64,000 nucleotides of DNA from Pantoea sp. Nvir (GCF_009829915.1 NZ_SZZW01000001.1:372001-436000), one strand, 5' to 3'; shown: positions 20,980-35,106, counted from the stretch's first letter. Numbers and translations: made by a program. The notes: generated by a model not told the origin, from the sequence alone.

Positions 20980-21817
20980 ATCTTATACCCTTTGCTTGCT
21001 GTGTCGCTTTGACAACGCGCATCGCTTCAATCGTCTCTTTTACATCATGTACACGAATAATATGTACACCTTGCATAGCCGCAATGACTGCGCAGGTCAG
21101 GCTTCCTATCAGCCGGTGCGATGGTTCGACATTCAGTAGATGACCAATCATTGATTTACGTGATATACCTACCAACAATGGCAGCTTGAAATGGTGAAAG
21201 TAGCTAAGATGAGCAAGTAACTCATAATTATGTTTGAGAGTTTTACCGAAACCAAAGCCAGGGTCGAGGAGTAGATTCGCTTTTTTAATACCAGCAACCT
21301 CGCAACGTGTGATCTGTTCTATGAAGTACGCGTCCACTTCGCTGACAACATCCCTATATCTAGGATTTTGTTGCATGGTACGCGGCTCACCCTGGATATG
21401 CATCAGACAAACTGGTAAATCGACCTCTGCCGCTGCTTCCAACACGCTCGGATTGGAAAAAAAACGAATATTGTTAATGATGTGAGCGCCTACTCGCGCT
21501 GCTTCTCGGATTACTGCAGCCTTTGAGGTGTCAACAGAGATCCATACTTCAAAACGTTGTGCGATCGCTTCTACTACAGAAATAACACGTGTTAATTCCT
21601 CTTCCACACTTACTTCATACGCACCTGGACGTGTCGACTCGCCGCCAATATCAATAATTGTTGCGCCCGCGTTCACCATCTCGTTAGTGTATGTAAGAGC
21701 ATTTGCTAATGAATTATATTTTCCGCCATCAAAGAAGGAATCCGGGGTGACATTTAAAATACCCATCACATGCGGAAATGATAGATCAAGATGGATATCA
21801 CGAACATATAATTTCAT
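20966..21817 (-). CDS. folP: Dihydropteroate synthase
   Basis: Condenses p-aminobenzoate with dihydropterin pyrophosphate in folate synthesis. TIM-barrel enzyme of 283 residues. Signatures present: [53 protein letters not shown] and IIRVHDV. One odd change is GAHIINNIR where most homologues have IINDIR next to a substrate-binding Asn. Translationally coupled to glmM as in E. coli; ftsH lies upstream, separated by a terminator. Confidence 0.96.
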   Translation of the reverse strand: MKLYVRDIHLDLSFPHVMGILNVTPDSFFDGGKYNSLANALTYTNEMVNAGATIIDIGGESTRPGAYEVSVEEELTRVISVVEAIAQRFEVWISVDTSKAAVIREAARVGAHIINNIRFFSNPSVLEAAAEVDLPVCLMHIQGEPRTMQQNPRYRDVVSEVDAYFIEQITRCEVAGIKKANLLLDPGFGFGKTLKHNYELLAHLSYFHHFKLPLLVGISRKSMIGHLLNVEPSHRLIGSLTCAVIAAMQGVHIIRVHDVKETIEAMRVVKATQQAKGIRYEQS

Positions 21818-21852
21818 AGTAAAAGATCCTATAATTATTTGATAAAGAATGT

Positions 21853-21877
21853 AAAAAACCCCGGATAACCGGGGTTT
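21853..21877 (-). terminator. Intrinsic terminator after ftsH
   Basis: CCCCGG/CCGGGG stem with a 4-nt loop at 21859-21874, followed on the minus strand by six T. It separates ftsH from folP-glmM, so those genes need their own promoter or read-through. Confidence 0.85.
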
Positions 21878-21906
21878 GCAAGGATAAGATCCTGTTATTT
21901 ATCAAA

Positions 21907-23820
21907 TTAACCTGATATAGTATTGTTAGATTTTGGCATATGAGATCCATCAATTAAATGAGGCCCTTTCGATGTGCTGTTGCTGTCGGAGTTACTATGT
22001 GGGTCTTCCCAACCTGCTGGTGGACGTACTTCACGACGTGCCATCAGGTCATCAATTTGCGGCGCATCAATGGTTTCATATTTCATCAGTGCGTCTTTCA
22101 TTGCATGAAGTATGTCCACATTTTCGTTTAGAATATGACGCGCGCGCTGATAGTTACTTTCGATTATATATCTAACTTCTTGGTCGATGATACGTGCGGT
22201 TTCATCAGACATGTGTTTTGATTTCGCTACTGAGCGTCCTAAGAATATTTCGCTCTCTTCTTCTGCATAGAGTAACGGTCCTAGCTTTTCTGAAAATCCC
22301 CATTGAGTAACCATGTTACGTGCCAAATTAGTAGCCACTTTGATATCGTTGGAAGCACCGGTAGAAACACGTTCTACACCGTAGATAATCTCTTCGGCCA
22401 GCCGACCTCCATAAAGAGTAGAAATTTGGCTTTCTAATTTCTGACGGCTTGCGCTGATCGCATCACCTTCCGGTAGGAAGAAGGTTACTCCAAGAGCACG
22501 ACCGCGTGGGATAATTGTTACCTTGTGTACTGGATCATGTTCAGGCACTAAACGACCAATAATAGCATGGCCTGCTTCGTGATAAGCAGTTGATTCCTTC
22601 TGAGCTTCCGTCATTACCATAGAACGTCTTTCTGCACCCATCATAATTTTATCTTTTGCTTTTTCGAACTCAATCATTGAGACAACACGTTTATTGCTAC
22701 GTGCAGCAAACAGTGCTGCTTCGTTTACTAAGTTAGCCAGATCCGCACCAGAAAATCCTGGCGTACCGCGTGCAATAATGCCTACATCAATATCTGTTGC
22801 TAAAGGTACACGACGCATATGTACTTTCAGGATTTGCTCACGACCGCGTACGTCCGGTAGACCGACTACAACCTGACGGTCAAAGCGGCCTGGACGTAAC
22901 AGCGCTGGATCAAGAACATCTGGACGGTTAGTCGCAGCAATCACGATAATGCCCTCGTTACCTTCAAAACCATCCATCTCAACTAGCATCTGGTTTAGGG
23001 TTTGCTCACGTTCATCATGACCGCCTCCTAATCCGGCACCGCGTTGACGACCAACAGCGTCGATTTCATCAATAAAGATGATACAGGGAGCCGCTTTTTT
23101 TGCCTGTTCGAACATATCACGCACACGTGAGGCGCCAACGCCTACAAACATTTCAACGAAGTCAGAACCGGAAATAGTAAAGAACGGCACTTTAGCCTCC
23201 CCTGCGATGGCTTTTGCCAATAAGGTTTTACCAGTACCCGGCGGACCTACCATCAACACGCCTTTCGGGATTTTACCGCCCAACTTCTGGAAACGGCCAG
23301 GCTCCCGTAGATAATCTACTAGCTCACTGACTTCTTCTTTCGCTTCGTCACAGCCGGCAACGTCAGCAAAAGTAGTTTTAATCTGATCTTCCGTCAGCAT
23401 GCGTGCTTTACTTTTTCCAAAGGACATTGCACCTTTGCCTCCACCACCCTGCATTTGACGCATAAAGAAGATCCATACACCAATTAATAGCAACATTGGA
23501 AACCAAGAAATGAAGATTGAAGCAAGTAAGCTTGGTTCTTCTGGAGGTTCACCAACCACTTTAACGTTCTTAGTCAATAAATTATCTAGTAATTTAGGAT
23601 CATTGACAGGAATATATGTAGTGTATTTGTTACTATCTTTTTTGAGTACGTTAATCTCACGCCCGTTGATGCGTGCCTCGCGGATCTGATCTTGATTCAC
23701 CTCTGATAGAAAGGTTGAATAATCAACCCTACGGCCATTCGAATCACTGGGCCCAAAGCTTTGGAATACCGACATCAGCACGACTGCTATGACTAACCAG
23801 AGAATTAGGTTTTTCGCCAT
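21907..23820 (-). CDS. ftsH: Membrane AAA+ zinc metalloprotease FtsH
   Basis: Degrades membrane proteins and regulators such as sigma-32 and LpxC. Two N-terminal transmembrane helices ([15 protein letters not shown] and [16 protein letters not shown]), AAA domain with Walker [14 protein letters not shown], Walker [15 protein letters not shown] ([20 protein letters not shown]), and protease motif HEAGH near residue 414. 637 residues from ATG 23820; a TTG nine bases upstream gives the alternative MSDMAKN start. The C-terminal tail is diverged. rlmE, normally upstream, is gone. Confidence 0.97.
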   Translation of the reverse strand: MAKNLILWLVIAVVLMSVFQSFGPSDSNGRRVDYSTFLSEVNQDQIREARINGREINVLKKDSNKYTTYIPVNDPKLLDNLLTKNVKVVGEPPEEPSLLASIFISWFPMLLLIGVWIFFMRQMQGGGGKGAMSFGKSKARMLTEDQIKTTFADVAGCDEAKEEVSELVDYLREPGRFQKLGGKIPKGVLMVGPPGTGKTLLAKAIAGEAKVPFFTISGSDFVEMFVGVGASRVRDMFEQAKKAAPCIIFIDEIDAVGRQRGAGLGGGHDEREQTLNQMLVEMDGFEGNEGIIVIAATNRPDVLDPALLRPGRFDRQVVVGLPDVRGREQILKVHMRRVPLATDIDVGIIARGTPGFSGADLANLVNEAALFAARSNKRVVSMIEFEKAKDKIMMGAERRSMVMTEAQKESTAYHEAGHAIIGRLVPEHDPVHKVTIIPRGRALGVTFFLPEGDAISASRQKLESQISTLYGGRLAEEIIYGVERVSTGASNDIKVATNLARNMVTQWGFSEKLGPLLYAEEESEIFLGRSVAKSKHMSDETARIIDQEVRYIIESNYQRARHILNENVDILHAMKDALMKYETIDAPQIDDLMARREVRPPAGWEDPHSNSDSNSTSKGPHLIDGSHMPKSNNTISG

Positions 23821-24932
23821 GTCACTCAAGAGATTAACCTCATATTACAACAGTGTTAACAGACAACGTAGGGTACTATATATCCTTCATACATGGAATT
23901 GCGGCCAAATAAGGCTACGACTTCATTAATTTAGCTATAGTTCACTTCCTGTCGATACAATAGGCACTTCATGTGAACACGAAGCGGCCGGCTAATAATT
24001 TTTTTTATTTTCTTAAATAGGCACCCAAGTCTCTGAAATTATTCCTCAAGCCGTTTCCTTGAAAACACTTATTCACCACAAAAAAACCGCCTTACACATA
24101 AATTCCCAACATATTTCATACACCGATTCTACCTGATATTTCTCCTAGAGATATCAACTACTAGCCTTTTTCTACTCATATCGGGTGCTATACTAGACAT
24201 AACCCTCTAAACTCTTTAATCGCCTATCTTCACGGAAACCTTCTTAAAAAAATTAAAGCAATAATTAAGATACATAGGCACAATACGGAAGTTATCGTGC
24301 GTTCGAGTTAGTGAATCATCTTCTAGACCATATATTCAAATGGAAGCCGCTGGATGCTGTACCTGCTCTAATGTGGTTAAATTGAGTGAAAAAGCTTGTA
24401 ACTTTGTTGTATTTCAACAAATATGCCAAAATATAGCTTTTTTCCATCACTGCTTTTTTCACATGTTACTCGCTAAAACATTAGTCAACCAGCAAAGGAG
24501 ATATCTCAACACTTTCGATATGTTATAGTTTCTCGACTAACAATCTACATATAACTTATAATAAGTTATGTTGATTGGGCGATAACCCCGAGATGGCGGC
24601 CGAATAAACCGTTTTCAATCCCTAAGCTAGCAAAAATACAATGAACCCAGTATCAAATAAAAACAGCACCTAAAAAGCATAACCCATCTATTAAAAATAG
24701 TAGCAAGATGCCGGAGTCGGAAATAATCTGACTGAAGGTAGTAATAGCTGCAATTTAATTTGTGCTAAAACATATTAATGAGTTAATGAAAGTTACAATG
24801 GCCTCAGAAGACGAAAAAATGGTGTTAATTATGAGGATATTGTGCATAAAAGCAACGCCTAAAAAGTGAGGGTGATTGGCGATCTGTACCAAACAAACAT
24901 TTCGGGCAAGAAATAATCTGTGCTCTAGCATA
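23821..24932. other. Gap where rlmE/yhbY would lie
   Basis: About 1.1 kb between ftsH and greA. E. coli has rlmE and yhbY here. I found no convincing fragment of either, only weak likeness to the RlmE C-terminus on the minus strand near 24250-24320, which I do not call. It probably contains the ftsH promoter. Confidence 0.5.
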
Positions 24933-24970
24933 GAATAAAAGGCTCCTTTGAAGCCTTTTATTCTTTTTTA
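24933..24970. terminator. Terminator downstream of greA
   Basis: Perfect 12-bp stem (GAATAAAAGGCT with its complement at 24952-24963) around a 7-nt loop. On the minus strand the GC core is followed by a T-rich stem strand, fitting greA termination; on the plus strand it is followed by six T, so it may act both ways. Confidence 0.8.
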
Positions 24971-25010
24971 TATTGCGTTTTTACCTTCTTATATAAAAGG
25001 GAGGATTATT

Positions 25011-25487
25011 TTAAAGATATTCTACCTTAATAATTTCATATTCGACGTTACCACCTGGAGTTTTGATGATAGCAACATCATCCACTGCTTTACCTACCAT
25101 ACCTCGCGCCATCGGCGAGTTAACTGAAATAAGATTTTGTTTAAAATTAGCTTCGTCATCGCCCACTATCCTATAGGTAGAGGCCTCTCTGGTGTCAATG
25201 TTGAGGACTGTTACGGTTGCTCCGAAAATCACCCGACCATTATTTGGCATAGTAGTGACATCGATCACCCGCGCATTAGAGAGTTTAGCTTGGATCTCCT
25301 GAATACGTCCTTCACAAAAACCCTGCTCTTCGCGAGCAGCATGATACTCCGCGTTTTCTTTCAGATCGCCGTGCTCGCGTGCTTCCGCAATTGCAGCGAC
25401 GATGCGCGGGCGTTTTACCATTTTGAGTTCGTTAAGTTCTTCGCGCAGCTTCTCAGCACCCATTAACGTCATCGGAATCTGGTTCAT
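25011..25487 (-). CDS. greA: Transcription elongation factor GreA
   Basis: Stimulates RNA polymerase to cleave backtracked transcripts. 158 residues, as in E. coli. The N-terminal coiled coil carries the catalytic acidic tip region ([29 protein letters not shown]), and the C-terminal FKBP-like domain has [18 protein letters not shown] and [14 protein letters not shown]. Stands alone, with a terminator directly downstream. Confidence 0.97.
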   Translation of the reverse strand: MNQIPMTLMGAEKLREELNELKMVKRPRIVAAIAEAREHGDLKENAEYHAAREEQGFCEGRIQEIQAKLSNARVIDVTTMPNNGRVIFGATVTVLNIDTREASTYRIVGDDEANFKQNLISVNSPMARGMVGKAVDDVAIIKTPGGNVEYEIIKVEYL

Positions 25488-26429
25488 TTAAGCTCCTTAA
25501 GCTCCTCGCTCTCTATCCTGTTTTAATGGCATAATCCCGAGTAAGACCTCCAATAGATAGTCTTACAGCGCTTTACACTGGTTGCAAATATAAAAAACTC
25601 ACTTACAGCAAGGTTATGGACTAGAAGAACCCTTCCACTTTGATAGTATCTTAGCCTAGAGTTCCTCACCAGTCATCGTTTACTTTCTACTGCTGCGGAA
25701 GCAGCAAGCAGGAACTATTTTATCTAACATATATCACGATGTGATGCAATTTTAAGACTTATGTCTGGCTTACTTTTGTATTTGTGCTGCAAGCACAAGT
25801 AAGCTCCTATTGATCAATAAATGTAGTACTTGACTTGCAACAGTCACTAGTGTTAGTAATGGGCAATTACAGTATCTGATAAAATCTATTTTTTAGATAA
25901 AGGGTTTTTAATACTGTAAATTTATTAAATGATGCACCTTTTATCAGTTACGTAAAGTTCGCTCGAATAGTTCAAATTACATGAAGTAGTACCATGCTCC
26001 TGATTTTATTCCTACATTCAACCACTAGTAGTTCAATTTAATAGGTAATAAAGAACTAGTAGGTAGCGCTACCTACAGCAAACGACGCAATCTAATTGTT
26101 ATCGAAGGCCATTATCTGAAAGACGTCATACCTATATAGTGATGCCAATCTTACAAAGATGTTGTTTTTAAGTACTGTGTAGCTTAATAAATGTACTTGT
26201 GGATCTCGCCTACACGAGAGATTCTAAAAGCATGTTTGATACCAAGGTAAATGCTTACTTACCGCACTCTCTCTCAGCGAGAGGCTAAATATATAGCAGC
26301 AGCTGCTATATATTCTTAGTTCGCATTATCAAATGTGAAAGTTTAGATCCATAAAATGCTAGTATTAGTATATGTTATATGGTAATACTAGCAAGTCTGT
26401 GGTAGAATGCAGACCATCTGCAGCTCTTG
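25488..26429. other. Gap where dacB would lie, with several palindromes
   Basis: Nearly 1 kb between greA and the obgE relic. E. coli has dacB here; no fragment was recognised. It contains an 18-bp perfect palindrome (26059-26076), a short TCTCG/CGAGA hairpin near 26203-26221, a CTCTC/GAGAG hairpin near 26268-26283 and a 25-bp palindrome (26289-26313). Confidence 0.55.
26289..26313. repeat. 25-bp palindrome downstream of obgE
   Basis: ATATATAGCAGC and GCTGCTATATAT pair perfectly around a single central A. No T-run follows, so it is not an obvious intrinsic terminator for obgE. Confidence 0.8.
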
Positions 26430-26539
26430 CTAAGAGCATTGATAGATGATTTTAATTCCTTCGGCGTCATCATCCTCTCCAACTATCCAATGAGTTTTGG
26501 TTATAGTTATTTCGCATAAATTCAACTTTCTGCTTTTAC
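26430..26539 (-). pseudogene. Frameshifted remnant of the ObgE C-terminal acidic domain
   Basis: Beyond the obgE stop codon, the minus strand still encodes pieces of the E. coli ObgE tail in other frames: KQKVEFMRNNYNQ (E. coli has KVEFMWDDYHRQ) and then EDDDAEGIKIIYQ (E. coli EDDEEGVEFIYKR) before a TAG at 26430. The original 3' end was therefore lost by stop and frameshift mutations. Confidence 0.75.
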
Positions 26540-27568
<1,029 letters not shown>

Positions 27569-27801
27569 TTAAACAACGGCGTCTACAGCATGGAATATGG
27601 CTTAATAAGCGTATCCCACTAGTAAGCGTCCCTCTACGTTCACTATTAGTTGATAAATTAGAAAGGATTTTCATCAAGGGGATACATTAAAGCATACTAC
27701 ACCATAAGTATGGCAGGTAACCAAACAGAAAAATACCGCGGATAATACCAGTGTTTTCCTATGGATTCAGACATTTATTCTATGCCTACGTTGTAACAAC
27801 C

Positions 27802-28059
27802 TTACTCGGAAACGATACAAACATATCTACGATTATGCGGTCCTTTAACTTGAAATTTTACTTTACCATCTGCAGTAGCGAACAAGGTGTGGTCACGACC
27901 ACACCTTACGTTGTCACCTGCGTGGAATTTAGTACCCCGCTGCCGAATGATGATGCTACCTGCTAGAACAGTTTCACCACCAAAACGCTTTACACCTAGA
28001 CGTTTTGCATTGGAGTCACGGCCGTTACGACTTGAGCCACCGGCCTTTTTATGTGCCAT
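27802..28059 (-). CDS. rpmA: 50S ribosomal protein L27
   Basis: Protein whose N-terminus reaches the peptidyl-transferase centre. 85 residues, the usual length, starting [28 protein letters not shown] with no cleavable extension. Three bases downstream of rplU. The tail (RRYVCIVSE) is more diverged than the rest. Confidence 0.97.
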   Translation of the reverse strand: MAHKKAGGSSRNGRDSNAKRLGVKRFGGETVLAGSIIIRQRGTKFHAGDNVRCGRDHTLFATADGKVKFQVKGPHNRRYVCIVSE

Positions 28060-28062
28060 TTC

Positions 28063-28386
28063 TCAGATCTCCTTGCAGGCGATGATGCCAATAATTTTCA
28101 CATCCGTGAACCACTGACGGTGACCAGCTTGCTTACGGTAGTGTTTACGACGACGAAATTTAACTATTCTAATTTTCTTCCCACGACCGTGCGCAATAAT
28201 TTCAGCTTTGATCACACTATCTAAAACTAGTGGCGTACCGATTTTTACATTTTCTCCATTTACGACCATCATCACCTGGTGAAATTCAACGACTTCACCG
28301 GTTGCGATGTCCAGTTTCTCCAAGCGAACAGTCTGGCCTTCGCTTACTCGGTGTTGTTTACCACCACTTTGAAAAACCGCGTACAT
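28063..28386 (-). CDS. rplU: 50S ribosomal protein L21
   Basis: 23S rRNA-binding protein. From ATG 28386 the start [18 protein letters not shown] matches E. coli; the frame extends seven codons upstream without homology. The conserved [23 protein letters not shown] block is intact, and the C-terminus has four extra residues (107 against 103). Operon rplU-rpmA, with obgE further down. Confidence 0.97.
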   Translation of the reverse strand: MYAVFQSGGKQHRVSEGQTVRLEKLDIATGEVVEFHQVMMVVNGENVKIGTPLVLDSVIKAEIIAHGRGKKIRIVKFRRRKHYRKQAGHRQWFTDVKIIGIIACKEI

Positions 28387-29269
28387 ATAAACCCTGCCCT
28401 TCTGCACCTAATTTTCCATCGAGAGGTGCAATAAATACCTGTTATAAAACTCAGATCCTACGCAAATCTGAAGCAGAAGACAAGTGTACTTTTCATTCTT
28501 TATTATAGAAAAGAAAGCAAAAGATAACCAAGAACATTTTTCATCCGAAAAATTCAAATATAATAAGTAACAGAATATCTGATCAAAAGGGTTGTTTTAA
28601 GCAACTACTAAAAGTCCTTGAACCTATTTAAGAGTGAACAGAAGAATAGATCTTTACAAGATATGGTAGTCATCAACTAGGCTATCCTTAGTCCAATCAC
28701 AGTATAGTATTCTGATACTTGCTAGATTAATCAGCTGAAATACTAGTCATTAGAGAGGTCAACAATAGTATATCATATGTTGCATGATCATCTTGATTTT
28801 CCCTCACCATTTTAGAGCGTATGAGATCACTTACAGTTGATGAAAAACTTCGTATATTTGTTCAAAGTTACTACATAGACATCTATAATGTTCGCCTAAT
28901 CTAATTAAAGATTAGGGAAATAAATCTAAGATTATAGTTTGTATATCAATACAGCATTCAAATTAATTGATAATTTTATTGACTGTAAAGCCAGCTAAGA
29001 ATGCTTGAAGGAAGGCAATCAATACAGCCTGCTGCTCACTCGATACATAACTTCTGAGAATATACAGTATGATTGAGTTCATGAATATTGATAGCTTCAA
29101 TGCTTCTGCAGTGCAGAAGCATCTACTGTTGCATCACAAAAAGTGGCTTATTTACCTTAGTGCAGTAAAAAAAGCAAAGAGAATCCCCACCCAATCTCTG
29201 AAATCATTCAGGAAAAAACCAACTACTCAGACTTGTAGTTTTGCTATTTTCAAGTTTACCAAAGGAGGA
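28387..29269. other. Gap where ispB/sfsB would lie
   Basis: Roughly 880 bases between murA and rplU. An 81-codon plus-strand frame at 29069-29314 runs into murA and has no recognisable homology. I see no ispB relic. The rplU promoter must be in the upper part. Confidence 0.5.
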
Positions 29270-30571
<1,302 letters not shown>

Positions 30572-30581
30572 CTATAAAAAC

Positions 30582-30839
30582 TCAGAAACCGTTAAGGGCA
30601 CAGTGACGTTTCCATTCATCAGGAGTATAGATTTTAATAGACACTGCATGAATACGATTATCAGCAATGTATTCCATTAATGGCGCATAAACGACCTGCT
30701 GCTTCTTAACACGACTCAGCTTTTCAAACATCTTTCCAACGGCAATCACTTGAAAATGGCTGCCGTCATTTCCTATGACATACACTGCGTCTAGTGGCAG
30801 TGCTTTCATCAGTAATGCCTGAATTTCACTATTTTCCAT
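30582..30839 (-). CDS. ibaG: BolA-family protein IbaG
   Basis: Small BolA-type protein; relatives partner with monothiol glutaredoxins in iron-sulfur handling. 85 residues against 84, with [21 protein letters not shown] and [20 protein letters not shown] (helix-turn-helix-like region with the ligand His) conserved. Between mlaB and murA as in E. coli. Confidence 0.95.
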   Translation of the reverse strand: MENSEIQALLMKALPLDAVYVIGNDGSHFQVIAVGKMFEKLSRVKKQQVVYAPLMEYIADNRIHAVSIKIYTPDEWKRHCALNGF

Positions 30840-30956
30840 TGCTCATTACTTATTTAAGTTAAAAAATAAAATAGGTGACTTTTTTTAGAGTAAAGCTACG
30901 AAATCTAAAAAAATAAAAAAAACAATGTAAAAATGGGATTACGGTTACAAGAGAAA

Positions 30957-31262
30957 TTAGTCACTTTTCTCCACAGAAAAAATAATATTCTGAAGGTTAT
31001 AAAGGTTAATAAGCGACTGCAATTTATCGCTGATGCCGATAAAATACGGTGCGGCACATTGTCTACGGACAAGCTCCTGCAGATGAATAAGTAGAGCTAG
31101 ACCAGCTGAATCTATTAGTATCAGTCCAGAAACATCAATGTTTTCTACCTTATTAATCAGGTCATTACGCTGTTGCCATAGTGCTATTAAAGTATCGCGA
31201 TCTAGTGCACCATGCAACGCTAGCGTGCTAGCGTTGCGCTTCCAACGTAATGACTTATGCAT
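30957..31262 (-). CDS. mlaB: STAS-domain protein MlaB
   Basis: Cytoplasmic subunit of the MlaFEDB ABC complex that maintains outer-membrane lipid asymmetry. 101 residues with a STAS core (LALHGALDRDTLIALW and IDSAGLALLIHLQEL, the latter holding the conserved Ser/Thr loop). Its C-terminal tail is longer and diverged. The coding start lies two bases after the mlaC stop. Bases 31214-31237 form an 11-bp inverted repeat inside the gene. Confidence 0.92.
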   Translation of the reverse strand: MHKSLRWKRNASTLALHGALDRDTLIALWQQRNDLINKVENIDVSGLILIDSAGLALLIHLQELVRRQCAAPYFIGISDKLQSLINLYNLQNIIFSVEKSD

Positions 31263-31264
31263 TT

Positions 31265-31897
31265 TTAATGTTTATCCAGTGTGATCGGCTCTGCCGCGTA
31301 ACTTTTAAGACGTGCGGTCAGGCCTTCAATACCTTTCGTTCGTAGTAGATCACTCCACTCATTTTGCTTAGTGGTAATTATGCTAATCCCTTCCGCTATC
31401 ATATCATAAGCCTGCCATTTGCCATTTTGGCTATTTTTACGCCATTGAAAATCTAGGTGCACCGGAGGACGACCGTCAGGGTCGATAATGGTAACACGAA
31501 TTGCAACAATATTAGCATTTCCTAGCGGTTTTTCCGGCTGGATATGATAGGTTTGGCCGTGATAAAGGGCCAGTATTTGGCCGTATGCTTCCGCCAGATA
31601 GTCGCTAAATGCATTGAAATAGGCATTGCTCTGTGCCGGAGTTGCTGCACTATAGTAACGGCCTAGTACAAGTGCACCCGCATACTTTATCTGCACATAG
31701 GGCAACAGTTCCTCAAGAACTATATTACGCAGATAATTAGGATTCTTCTTAATTTTTAGCTGCTCGTTCTTCAGGCGTGTGAAGGTTTTTAATGCTGCTT
31801 CATTCATCAATTGATAAGGATTGCTTTGATCTACTTCTTTTGCCGTAACCAGCGGCATTATCATTAACATAACAACTATCAGTAAGTATTTAAACAT
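31265..31897 (-). CDS. mlaC: Periplasmic phospholipid-binding protein MlaC
   Basis: Shuttles phospholipid between the outer-membrane MlaA complex and inner-membrane MlaFEDB. N-terminal signal peptide ([21 protein letters not shown]), then [36 protein letters not shown] and [25 protein letters not shown]; 210 residues against 211. All cognate genes mlaB, D, E and F are contiguous. Confidence 0.96.
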   Translation of the reverse strand: MFKYLLIVVMLMIMPLVTAKEVDQSNPYQLMNEAALKTFTRLKNEQLKIKKNPNYLRNIVLEELLPYVQIKYAGALVLGRYYSAATPAQSNAYFNAFSDYLAEAYGQILALYHGQTYHIQPEKPLGNANIVAIRVTIIDPDGRPPVHLDFQWRKNSQNGKWQAYDMIAEGISIITTKQNEWSDLLRTKGIEGLTARLKSYAAEPITLDKH

Positions 31898-31972
31898 CTT
31901 TTTTTACCTCTCGGGGTGAGGCAGGAACTATAGAGATATTGTCGACTATCTAAGTATCTTTTTTTGATGTGT

Positions 31973-32455
31973 TTAATTATCGCCACTACCGTTCTTATAT
32001 AGAAATTGGCTAACTAGATCCTCAAGAACAATGGCTGATTTTGTATCATGGAGCGTGTCACCGTCTTTTAACATTGTCGAGTCGAACTCTGGATCTTCAA
32101 ACCCTAAATTCAATGCTAAAAACTGCTCGCCGAGTAAACCTTGTGTACGGATCGCTAGCGAGCTAGTATTAGAAATTTTTTCAGCATATTCATCACTGAT
32201 TGCTATAGTGACATGTGGCAGGAGCATTTTCGGATCCAGAGAGATATTGGTTACACGGCCGACCACTACACCTCCGATTTTAACTGGCGAGTTAACTTTA
32301 AGACCACCGATGTTATCAAAGGTCGCATAGAGTTGCCATGTCCGCTGGGTACTGAGTGATTTAAGATCCGCTATGCGCAGGCATAGAAAAAGCATCGACG
32401 CCAGCGCTAGAAGCATAAAAAATCCCACCCAAATTTCGCTTTTTCTACTTTGCAT
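31973..32455 (-). CDS. mlaD: MCE-domain lipid transport protein MlaD
   Basis: Hexameric inner-membrane anchored MCE protein that forms the lipid tunnel above MlaE. One N-terminal transmembrane helix (EIWVGFFMLLALASMLFLC), MCE domain (YATFDNIGGLKVNSPVKIGGVVVGRV) and the LLGEQFLALNLGF pore region. 160 residues from ATG 32455 against 183 in E. coli; the disordered C-terminal tail has been shed. The upstream in-frame extension overlaps mlaE and is rejected. Confidence 0.94.
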   Translation of the reverse strand: MQSRKSEIWVGFFMLLALASMLFLCLRIADLKSLSTQRTWQLYATFDNIGGLKVNSPVKIGGVVVGRVTNISLDPKMLLPHVTIAISDEYAEKISNTSSLAIRTQGLLGEQFLALNLGFEDPEFDSTMLKDGDTLHDTKSAIVLEDLVSQFLYKNGSGDN

Positions 32456-32459
32456 TATA

Positions 32460-33242
32460 TTAATTCCCAAACATCAGTGCTGTCAGCACAAAATCTAGAG
32501 CAAGCACTGCCAGTGAGGTATGTACTACGGTGCGCGTCGTTGCGCGGCTAATTCCTTCAGAGGTCGGGATTGCGTCATAACCATTAAATAACGCAATCCA
32601 AGTGACTGTCACCGCAAAAACGGCACTTTTGATCATGCAGTTGATCACATCTCTACGAAAATCTACCATGTTATGCATTACTGACCAAAAAAAGCCCGGA
32701 TCAATCCCTTTCCAGCTGACTCCAACCAGAGCGCTTCCTACCATCCCTACCACAGTAAAAATTAACGCGAGCAGAGGCATACTAATGAAGCCTGCCCAGA
32801 AACGCGGCGACACTACGTAGCGCAACGGATCCACAGCCATCATTTCCATACTAGAGAGTTGATCTGTAGCCTTCATCAGACTAATTTCGGCTGTTAACGC
32901 CGATCCGGCACGTCCTGCAAACAACAGTGCAGTCACCACCGGTCCTAGCTCGCGTAAAAGAGATAATGCAACCAACATACCAAGACTAGTTTCTGCTCTA
33001 TACATTGTTAGCACTAAATATCCCTGCAGGCCCAACACGATACCGATAAATAGCCCAGAGACCACGATGATCATCAATGATAGAACACCAACGTTGTAAA
33101 GCTGCTTTACCAGCAGTGGTGCATGTTTACGAAAAGCAGGTTTACCTACCAGCGCGTGAAACAACATAAGACCTGCTCGACCAAAGGTAGAACAAATATT
33201 GATCCCGCGGTGTCCCAATGACGCCAGCACTTTTAACAACAT
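32460..33242 (-). CDS. mlaE: MlaE permease of the phospholipid ABC transporter
   Basis: Membrane subunit of MlaFEDB. 260 residues, exactly E. coli length, with five to six hydrophobic helices and the family signatures [23 protein letters not shown] and [20 protein letters not shown]. Four bases separate it from mlaF, so the genes are co-translated. Well conserved. Confidence 0.97.
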   Translation of the reverse strand: MLLKVLASLGHRGINICSTFGRAGLMLFHALVGKPAFRKHAPLLVKQLYNVGVLSLMIIVVSGLFIGIVLGLQGYLVLTMYRAETSLGMLVALSLLRELGPVVTALLFAGRAGSALTAEISLMKATDQLSSMEMMAVDPLRYVVSPRFWAGFISMPLLALIFTVVGMVGSALVGVSWKGIDPGFFWSVMHNMVDFRRDVINCMIKSAVFAVTVTWIALFNGYDAIPTSEGISRATTRTVVHTSLAVLALDFVLTALMFGN

Positions 33243-33246
33243 TGAA

Positions 33247-34062
33247 TTACATTCTCCCTACGCTAGTTAAATCAGTAAGATAATCTCTAGCGGCAAATCT
33301 AAAGGGGACAGGTCCGTCCGCAATTCCGTCCAGAAACTGACGAACACTCGGATCGGGGTTTTCTCGTAGTTCCTGCGTACTACCTTGAGCAATAATCTTC
33401 TGTCCGACTACAACATATGCGCGATCCGCAATGCTGAACACCTCAGGCACGTCGTGCGACACTACAATACAGGTGACGCCGAGCGAATGGTTTAGCTCGT
33501 CGATTAGTTTTACCAATACGCCCATGGCGATAGGATCCTGACCAACGAAAGGCTCATCTAACATAATGAGATCAGGTTCTAAAGCAATAGCTCGAGCTAG
33601 AGCCGCTCGACGTGCCATGCCACCAGAAAGCTCGCCTGGTTTTAATTGCGCTACACCGCGTAATCCCACTGCTTCCAGCTTCATCATCACTATACTGTGT
33701 AGTAGAGGTGCTGGAAGCTGAGTATGTTCGCGTAGTGGCCAGGCTACGTTTTCATAAACGGTCAGTTCGGTGAATAGTGCACCTGACTGAAATAACATGC
33801 TCATCTTTTTACGCATCTCATAAAGTTTTGTGCGAGACAACTTAGGTATGTTTTCACCATGGAACCAGATTTCCCCGCACTTAGGCCGAAGCTGGCCGCC
33901 AATCAGATGTAGCAGCGTAGTTTTTCCAATACCCGACGGGCCTACAATAGCAGTTACTGTACCTTTCTGTACCGTCAGCGAAATTTTGTCAAAAATTGGA
34001 CGATCACCGTAAGAAAAACTGACTCCATGAACCTCAACCAAGTTCATTTCCTGTTGATCCAT
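33247..34062 (-). CDS. mlaF: MlaF ATPase of the phospholipid ABC transporter
   Basis: ATP-binding subunit energising MlaE/MlaD lipid movement. 271 residues. Walker [13 protein letters not shown] near residue 40, signature [19 protein letters not shown] near 143, Walker [14 protein letters not shown], and the Mla-specific C-terminal tail [14 protein letters not shown] that reaches the neighbouring subunit. First gene of mlaFEDCB. Confidence 0.97.
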   Translation of the reverse strand: MDQQEMNLVEVHGVSFSYGDRPIFDKISLTVQKGTVTAIVGPSGIGKTTLLHLIGGQLRPKCGEIWFHGENIPKLSRTKLYEMRKKMSMLFQSGALFTELTVYENVAWPLREHTQLPAPLLHSIVMMKLEAVGLRGVAQLKPGELSGGMARRAALARAIALEPDLIMLDEPFVGQDPIAMGVLVKLIDELNHSLGVTCIVVSHDVPEVFSIADRAYVVVGQKIIAQGSTQELRENPDPSVRQFLDGIADGPVPFRFAARDYLTDLTSVGRM

Positions 34063-34679
34063 TATTACCTCTACTGTTGTGGTTCTGGCATTATAAATGC
34101 CTACTCATGGTAGCCTGTAACACGCTATTGCACGACAACTTTACAGAAAGTTACCACCTTGATTTTGTGAAATCCGGAATTTAATTTACTTTTAACACTT
34201 AGCTTAGACATTCAAAATCAACGTATATTTGTGATTATAAATCCTAGCTCTATTGTACGAGAGTATTCAGAAGAATTTTTAATGTTCTCAGCTTGTTCTA
34301 TATTAATAATTTATTTGATTTTAATTTTTTAATGTTCCATCAGTACCGTGTTTTACGAATGATGGTTATCCCACTTTAAGCAGTGCAATATTCCAATATC
34401 ATTAATATTTTGCTTATCCTTAGCACTTAGCTTAAATATAGTTTTCACTGAAAATGCAATCCCTGTAAGCTGTGAATTAACACTGATACTGCTCTATAAA
34501 TACTTAATAGTCTGCTGTTATTTAATAACTATCTGATCATAAAAGACAATCTCAGCTAAATCCCCATTATGGTAAATCTATTTACTGGGGGAAACCGTAT
34601 TGCATATCGCGCTGAATAGGATAATAGCAATACTTTAAAACATGAGCATCTCACTGAAAATATTACGCGAAGAAAATAG
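34063..34679. other. Gap upstream of mlaF and the yrbG relic
   Basis: About 620 bases. It should hold the divergent promoter for mlaF, and probably the eroded 5' half of yrbG, which I could not read. No other gene is evident. Confidence 0.5.
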
Positions 34680-35087
34680 CGGCCGCGCTTATTGTTCTGC
34701 AATCTCGAACGCATGGTGATCGACAACGCTACCTCTCTCTAATTATTGATCGTAGTATGTACGAACCCGCTCGAGTTGGTGGCAGGTATCGTAGGCACAT
34801 TAACAAAACAAGAAAATATCGCTAACTTTAAACTAATTGGTATTAAATATTTCCTGCCTTCTGCAATCTGTCGTCTGATGAGTTATGGCGGTATTATGGA
34901 TGAATGACATTTCTTTACGTACGCTCGATAACTGGGGAGGTATGTAAATATCAGTGTTTTTTACATTGCGCTCTTCCTATAACCTATAACGGATCTACCA
35001 GATCGCCGTTTAGTGCAGATGCTACTACCGTGGTGTTCTCGTCTGGGCAATAATTTTGTGGATTCAGCACATTTTATATCTATTGAT
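34680..35087 (+). pseudogene. yrbG: yrbG relic (Na+/Ca2+ antiporter family), 3' half
   Basis: Fragments in shifting frames align in order with the second half of E. coli YrbG. MVIDNATS at 34713 corresponds to MVVDNATV; LELVAGIVGTLTKQENIANF near 34770-34830 corresponds to LATAIAGVRKGENDIAVGN; GVLVWAIILWIQHILYLL near 35030-35085 corresponds to the C-terminal GFIVWLAMLYWLSPILV. Multiple stops and frameshifts make it non-functional. It occupies the expected place upstream of kdsD and divergent from mlaF. Confidence 0.8.
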
Positions 35088-35106
35088 AAAAAAGGACCGA
35101 TTTGTC

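Noticed and set aside
24250-24320. Possible rlmE C-terminal relic on the minus strand
   Set aside because: Likeness is a few residues only and not distinguishable from chance.
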